Assembly (NCBI GenBank): GCA_002349055.1 | Contig: DECD01000033.1 | Coordinates: 10,663 to 37,407, forward strand | Direction of reading: 5' to 3' | DNA length: 26,745 nt | Source: Bacteroidales bacterium UBA2939 | GTDB taxonomy: Bacteria; Bacteroidota; Bacteroidia; Bacteroidales; P3 | In this document: positions 24,603-26,745 of the stretch, piece by piece | How the letters are laid out: each line of letters starts with the position of its first letter | Position numbering within the stretch: position 1 is the stretch's first letter | Program-made: the position numbers and the translations under genes | Notes under the pieces: model-generated | The model's input: the letters and a program-made list of their open reading frames with translations, nothing else | The model's database searches: none | Told to the model about the DNA's origin: nothing

Positions 24603-24946
24603 TATTTTCTCCCGACCAACACCCTATCAACCGCCTGGGTACTCCCTTTTGTCCCATTATAAAACCTTTGTCGCCCTCAAACCTGGGAGAAGAACTTTCT
24701 CAGCGGGCGGTTGCGGCATTTCCATTGTGGGAACATGGTTGGTTGGTGAATACTGTGCCCGCCGATTCCGTCGGCGGGAGATATCCGTCAAGCTTGTAGG
24801 CATTGTGTGCCTGCGTCGTTCCGTTTTCGTCAACTTAGCTGACGCTTACTTGGTCTTGCGCCCACGCCGTCGGCCCGAAGGCGAGGAAGGCAAAATGCAT
24901 GAAAAGAAGTCTTTTTTTCTTCTTTTGTATTGGTTTTATTTGTATT
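24603..24946. other. Non-coding stretch with several hairpins
   Basis: 344 bases between the nucleotidase stop and the EF-hand promoter. Short open frames on the plus strand have no family resemblance. It holds the hairpin CCCGCCGA/TCGGCGGG (24758-24778), a weaker CGTCA/TGACG (24828-24844), a CGCC/GGCG pair (24865-24883), and AAAAGAAG/CTTCTTTT around a T-run (24902-24926). The last could be a weak terminator region. It may be a dispersed repeat or a structured RNA. Confidence 0.45.
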
Positions 24947-26503
24947 TCATTCTATTATCGTTATTCTCCCTTCCGGATTGGAGTATTCAATACCGATATT
25001 GCCGCCAAGGGCAGTGATAAGGTACTCCCTCACTACCTCATGGCCGGGAGAGGGGGTGCGCATCACTATCGGACAAGTGGCGAGTGTACCGTGGAAGCCA
25101 TCGACGGAGACAGCATAGTCGGTGACGGCCACGGTGTAGATTGAAGTAGCATCGAGCGGTGCATAGCTGCTGTCGGCCTGCTGCACCTCGACATTGCTGA
25201 CACTGTGGTCGCTGACCGTGACGGTATAGCGTAGTCCCGACACTTGCGGAAAGTCGCCGTACTCGGCGGGCAGTGTGGCGGTACATTGACGCAGCATTTC
25301 GAGAATCTGTGCGCCGGTGGCCTGTATCTTCACCACCGGGTTATCAAACGGCACCATTCTGATTACATCGCCGTAGGTGACGTCGCCCGCCGCCATGGCG
25401 GCACGTATTGCTCCACCGTTGACCAATCCAATATCGGCCTGGGCAAACCAGCGCAGGGCATCGGTCACAAGGTCTCCTGCATTGGTCTCCTGCATACGGG
25501 CCAGACGGTTGCCTTCCGTATCAGAAAAAACAAAGTTCACATCGCTATGTGCCACCACTTGGCCAGTCTGTTCCTGCACCTGCCGGTTTACCTGCTGCAC
25601 AACTGCATCAACCGAGGGGCTAATCTCAGTCACTTGCTCCATCGGTATCAGCGTGATATCCATCCGTCCATCGGCACCAATCCATAATTTGCCGATGTTG
25701 GCAAATTGGGTGCCTGTATTGGCCAGCAGCACAGGTTGACCGAGACTGTTCTGTATCACCGTGTCGATGACGTTGTGCGTATGGGCGTCCAACACCGCGT
25801 CAATACCGTGGGTGGCAGCGATGAGGTCGTTGCTCGTCCACACATTGCCGTCGAAGACTTCACCCATGTGCGACAGCAGTATCACATAGTCGGCTCCTTC
25901 GGCACGGGCCGCGTCCACGGACTGCTGCACAAGGGCTGTATATTCCTGCTCATGGAGAGTATATATGTGATTGCCGTTCATGTCGACGAATGCATACGGT
26001 TCGCTCTCCAACTCGGTCTGTGGGGTCAGCACACCCACAAAAGCCACATTGCTGCCGCCATAGTTGCGGACAACATAGGGGGCAAACACACAGTGGCCCT
26101 GCATATCTGTGAAATTACAACACACCACAGGCGCATTAAACCCCGCAAAAATTTCCAACAGTCGAGGAGTATTAAAATCAAATTCGTGGTTGCCAAGACC
26201 CACGGCATCGTAATGCATTGAGCGCATGATATCGATGATGTACTGGCCACGTGAGATGGTTACAGGGTTGTTGCCTTGTATATAGTCTCCACTCGACACC
26301 AGTGCCGCCCATGCCGTGTCGGCTATGGCATCGCGCAAACCCGCTATCTTGGGGTAGCCATCGATGGCGCAATGCACGTCGTTTTCAAAGAGAATAACGA
26401 TGCTGTGCTTCTCCTGCGATTGTGACTCAACGGGGTCTTTGCTACACGAAGTGACAATAACACTTCCTAGTATAAGGAAAATAATGAAGAATCGTTTACA
26501 CAT
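24947..26503 (-). CDS. 5'-nucleotidase/metallophosphatase lipoprotein
   Basis: A 518-residue lipoprotein. The signal peptide MCKRFFIIFLILGSVIVTSC gives lipidated C20. The N-terminal metallophosphatase domain shows ENDVHCAID (40-48, with metal ligands D42 and H44), SSGDYIQGN (70-78, D73), GLGNHEFDF (102-110, N105 and H106), LLSHMG and DAHTHN. The C-terminal 5'-nucleotidase domain (about 340-518) has NAGDLVTDALRW, NGGAIRA and PFDNPVV, which form the nucleotide-binding side. It probably dephosphorylates extracytoplasmic nucleotides or related compounds; UshA-type or 2',3'-cyclic activity cannot be separated here. In most relatives the first motif is followed by Gly (DxHG); here it is Cys. The start at 26503 is preferred to the ATG at 26596, which would put 31 residues before the lipoprotein signal. 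Confidence 0.9.
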   Translation of the reverse strand: MCKRFFIIFLILGSVIVTSCSKDPVESQSQEKHSIVILFENDVHCAIDGYPKIAGLRDAIADTAWAALVSSGDYIQGNNPVTISRGQYIIDIMRSMHYDAVGLGNHEFDFNTPRLLEIFAGFNAPVVCCNFTDMQGHCVFAPYVVRNYGGSNVAFVGVLTPQTELESEPYAFVDMNGNHIYTLHEQEYTALVQQSVDAARAEGADYVILLSHMGEVFDGNVWTSNDLIAATHGIDAVLDAHTHNVIDTVIQNSLGQPVLLANTGTQFANIGKLWIGADGRMDITLIPMEQVTEISPSVDAVVQQVNRQVQEQTGQVVAHSDVNFVFSDTEGNRLARMQETNAGDLVTDALRWFAQADIGLVNGGAIRAAMAAGDVTYGDVIRMVPFDNPVVKIQATGAQILEMLRQCTATLPAEYGDFPQVSGLRYTVTVSDHSVSNVEVQQADSSYAPLDATSIYTVAVTDYAVSVDGFHGTLATCPIVMRTPSPGHEVVREYLITALGGNIGIEYSNPEGRITIIE

Positions 26504-26616
26504 GCCCCACCGCCTACAGCCTCCGCTTGCAGGAATGTAGTAGCCAGAGGTAGGTGTGGTGATAATCAATATATTATATTCCATTTGCGATAGCATTGTA
26601 TTGTTGTTTTAAGTTG

Positions 26617-26647
26617 CAAACATACACATTTTCCCCAAATCCACAAA
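26617..26647 (-). promoter_or_regulatory. Promoter of the 5'-nucleotidase gene
   Basis: TATGTTTG (26624-26617) with TTTG (26647-26644) 19 bases upstream on the minus strand. With the start at 26503 the leader is about 107 bases. Confidence 0.82.
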
Positions 26648-26745
26648 ATTTTTTCTCACCCAATCCACACAAAAAATAGGGTTAGATTGATCTATAATAC
26701 TTGTATTTCAAAAAAAGGGGGCAAAAATTTCAATCCACCACGCAT

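Noticed and set aside
24596..25144. Several plus-strand open frames of 60-120 residues
   Set aside because: Low-complexity or Arg/Phe-rich translations without a promoter, and they run into the antisense strand of the nucleotidase gene.

Overview
The window looks like a chromosomal segment of a Bacteroidales bacterium (phylum Bacteroidota). The evidence is several promoters of the Bacteroidota type (TAnnTTTG at -7, often with TTTG about 19-20 bases upstream), A/C-rich leaders mostly without Shine-Dalgarno sites, and characteristic families: DUF6266, a HYC_CC_PP-type small protein, a BspA-like LRR protein with a possible type IX secretion C-terminus, SCG-type lipoproteins and the menaquinone genes menA and ubiE. 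GC content is moderately high in genes and low between them. The genus cannot be fixed from this stretch. No rRNA, tRNA, CRISPR array, transposase or phage gene was seen.

Layout. 1-1818 (-): threonyl-tRNA synthetase, cut by the left edge. 2177-2962 (+): DUF6266 protein. 3083-6259 (+): the B12-binding subunit of methylmalonyl-CoA mutase followed after 6 bases by a secreted LRR protein. 6253-7092 (-): LysE-family exporter. 7210-9947 (+): a probable metal-handling operon (small Cys-rich exported protein, TonB-dependent receptor, exported HMA metallochaperone). 10019-10739 (+): DUF177 protein and ribosomal protein L32, closed by a bidirectional terminator. 10809-13778 (-): a 989-residue exported Sel1-repeat protein. 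13848-13914 (+): promoter plus terminator without a gene, a candidate small RNA. 13970-18182 (-): ubiE, menA, a four-helix-bundle protein and aspS. 18388-19443 (-): two paralogous lipoproteins. 19562-22213 (-): a membrane-anchored AraC-type regulator with a beta-propeller-like sensor, and an exported EEP-fold nuclease/phosphatase. 22391-24472 (-): an unrecognised EF-hand membrane protein. 24947-26503 (-): a 5'-nucleotidase-type lipoprotein.

The most unusual parts are repeats that interact with genes. Two arrays of a 9-bp CTAG-centred repeat lie on either side of the four-helix-bundle gene, each starting exactly at the stop codon of the gene before it and adding further in-frame TAG codons. 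The menaquinone methyltransferase gene contains a roughly 131-bp palindromic element and a 21-bp tandem repeat, both kept in frame. A 163-bp inverted repeat fills nearly the whole gap between the EF-hand gene and the nuclease gene. A perfect 36-base palindrome ends the AraC-type gene and touches the -33 box of the lipoprotein promoter.

Functionally, MenA and UbiE catalyse consecutive steps of menaquinone synthesis and overlap by 11 bases; the receptor and HMA protein fit outer-membrane import and periplasmic handling of a heavy metal, with copper the best guess; the AraC-type regulator may control its neighbours, either the nuclease upstream or the lipoproteins downstream, but this is inference.
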